In this document: piece after piece, positions 4,799-5,323 of the stretch | Layout of the letters: each line of letters begins with the position of its first letter | Numbering within the stretch: the first letter of the stretch is position 1 | NCBI GenBank assembly: GCA_049800095.1 | Contig: JBARJD010000045.1 | Coordinates: forward strand, 1-5,323 | DNA from: JAKIWV01 sp049800095 | Lineage (GTDB): Archaea; Thermoplasmatota; Thermoplasmata; Lutacidiplasmatales; UBA184 | DNA length: 5,323 nt | Direction: 5' to 3' | Translations under genes and position numbers: made by a program | The notes under the pieces: generated by a model | The model's database searches: none | Seen by the model: only the letters and a program-made list of their open reading frames with translations | Told to the model about the DNA's origin: nothing

Positions 4799-5323
4799 AA
4801 TCCGGTTGATCCTGCCGGCGGGCACCGCTATTGGAGTTCGCTTAAGCCATGCGAGTCGAGAGGGGAAAGCCCTCGGCGCACTGCTCAGTAACACGCGGAC
4901 AATCTGCCCTCGAGACGGGGATAACCCCGGGAAACTGGGAATAATACCCGATAGGCCTGAGATGATGGAAGGCTCTCAGGTTCAAACCCTGCGGGGCTCG
5001 AGGATGGGTCTGCGGCCTATCAGGTAGTAGGGGGTTTCACAGACCCCCTAGCCGTAGACGGGTACGGGCTTTGGGAGAAGTCGCCCGGAGATGGATTCTG
5101 AGACACGAATCCAGGTCCTACGGGACGCAGCAGGCGCGAAACCTCCACACTGTGGGAAACCACGATGGGGGAACTCCGAGTGCCTACACTGTGTGTAGGC
5201 TGTTCTCGAGCCTAAAAAGCTCGAGAAGTAAGGGCCGGGTAAGACGGGTGCCAGCCGCCGCGGTAATACCCGCGGCCCGAGTGGTGCTCATTATTATTGA
5301 GTCTAAAGCGTTCGTAGCTGGCC
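4799..5323 (+). rRNA. 16S ribosomal RNA, 5' part
   Basis: The 5' signature TCCGGTTGATCCTGCCGG begins at 4801, so the mature end is probably within 4798-4801; I place it at 4799 by analogy with other archaeal 16S genes. Other landmarks are AAGCCATGCGAGTCGAGAGG (from 4844), ACGGGACGCAGCAGGCGCGA (5120-5139), and the universal 530-loop sequence GTGCCAGCCGCCGCGGTAA (5248-5266). Helix 4 can be traced directly: GGAGTTC (4833-4839) is the exact complement of GAACTCC (5171-5177). The gene is cut by the window end after about 525 bases, near E. coli position 560-570, so nothing can be said about the 3' end, linkage to a 23S gene or a downstream processing strand. The sequence looks like Thermoplasmata-type 16S, inferred from memory only. 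Confidence 0.97.

Noticed and set aside
4806..5027. 73-codon open frame inside the 16S gene
   Set aside because: It lies wholly in conserved rRNA sequence.

Overview
The window looks like part of a GC-rich archaeal chromosome, with every gene on the + strand. The archaeal call rests on three things. The RNA polymerase largest subunit is split into separate A' and A'' genes. These are followed by eL30 and a short two-KH NusA, an arrangement typical of archaea. The 16S rRNA begins with the archaeal signature TCCGGTTGATCCTGCCGG. The style of the 16S sequence (for example GAGTCTAAAGCGTTCGTAGC after the 530 loop) and a 16S gene with what looks like its own promoter fit Thermoplasmata-type archaea. 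That placement is an inference from memory, not from an alignment.

Positions 1-2940 hold the end of a transcription/translation operon: rpoA1 (5' end outside the window), rpoA2, rpl30e and nusA, packed with gaps of 2, 9 and 29 bases. RpoA' carries the bridge helix and RpoA'' the trigger loop, so the two products together complete one polymerase active site. eL30 is a ribosomal protein and NusA an elongation factor that associates with polymerase. The usual archaeal continuation (rps12, rps7, elongation factor genes) is absent.

Positions 2941-3051 are a 111-base gap with nested GC-rich inverted repeats. Positions 3052-4485 hold two genes three bases apart: an unrecognised four-helix membrane protein, and a HAD-superfamily hydrolase whose motif I reads DLGGT instead of the usual DxDGT.

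Positions 4486-4798 have no credible protein gene. They begin with a TATA-like TTAAATA that overlaps the HAD stop codon and continue with a chain of potential RNA hairpins, including one capped by a GAAA tetraloop. There is also an 11-base direct repeat and two copies of a sequence matching the 5' strand of 16S helix 4. The simplest reading is a long structured 16S precursor leader; a separate small RNA is possible. The 16S rRNA gene starts near 4799 and runs off the window end, about a third of it being present.
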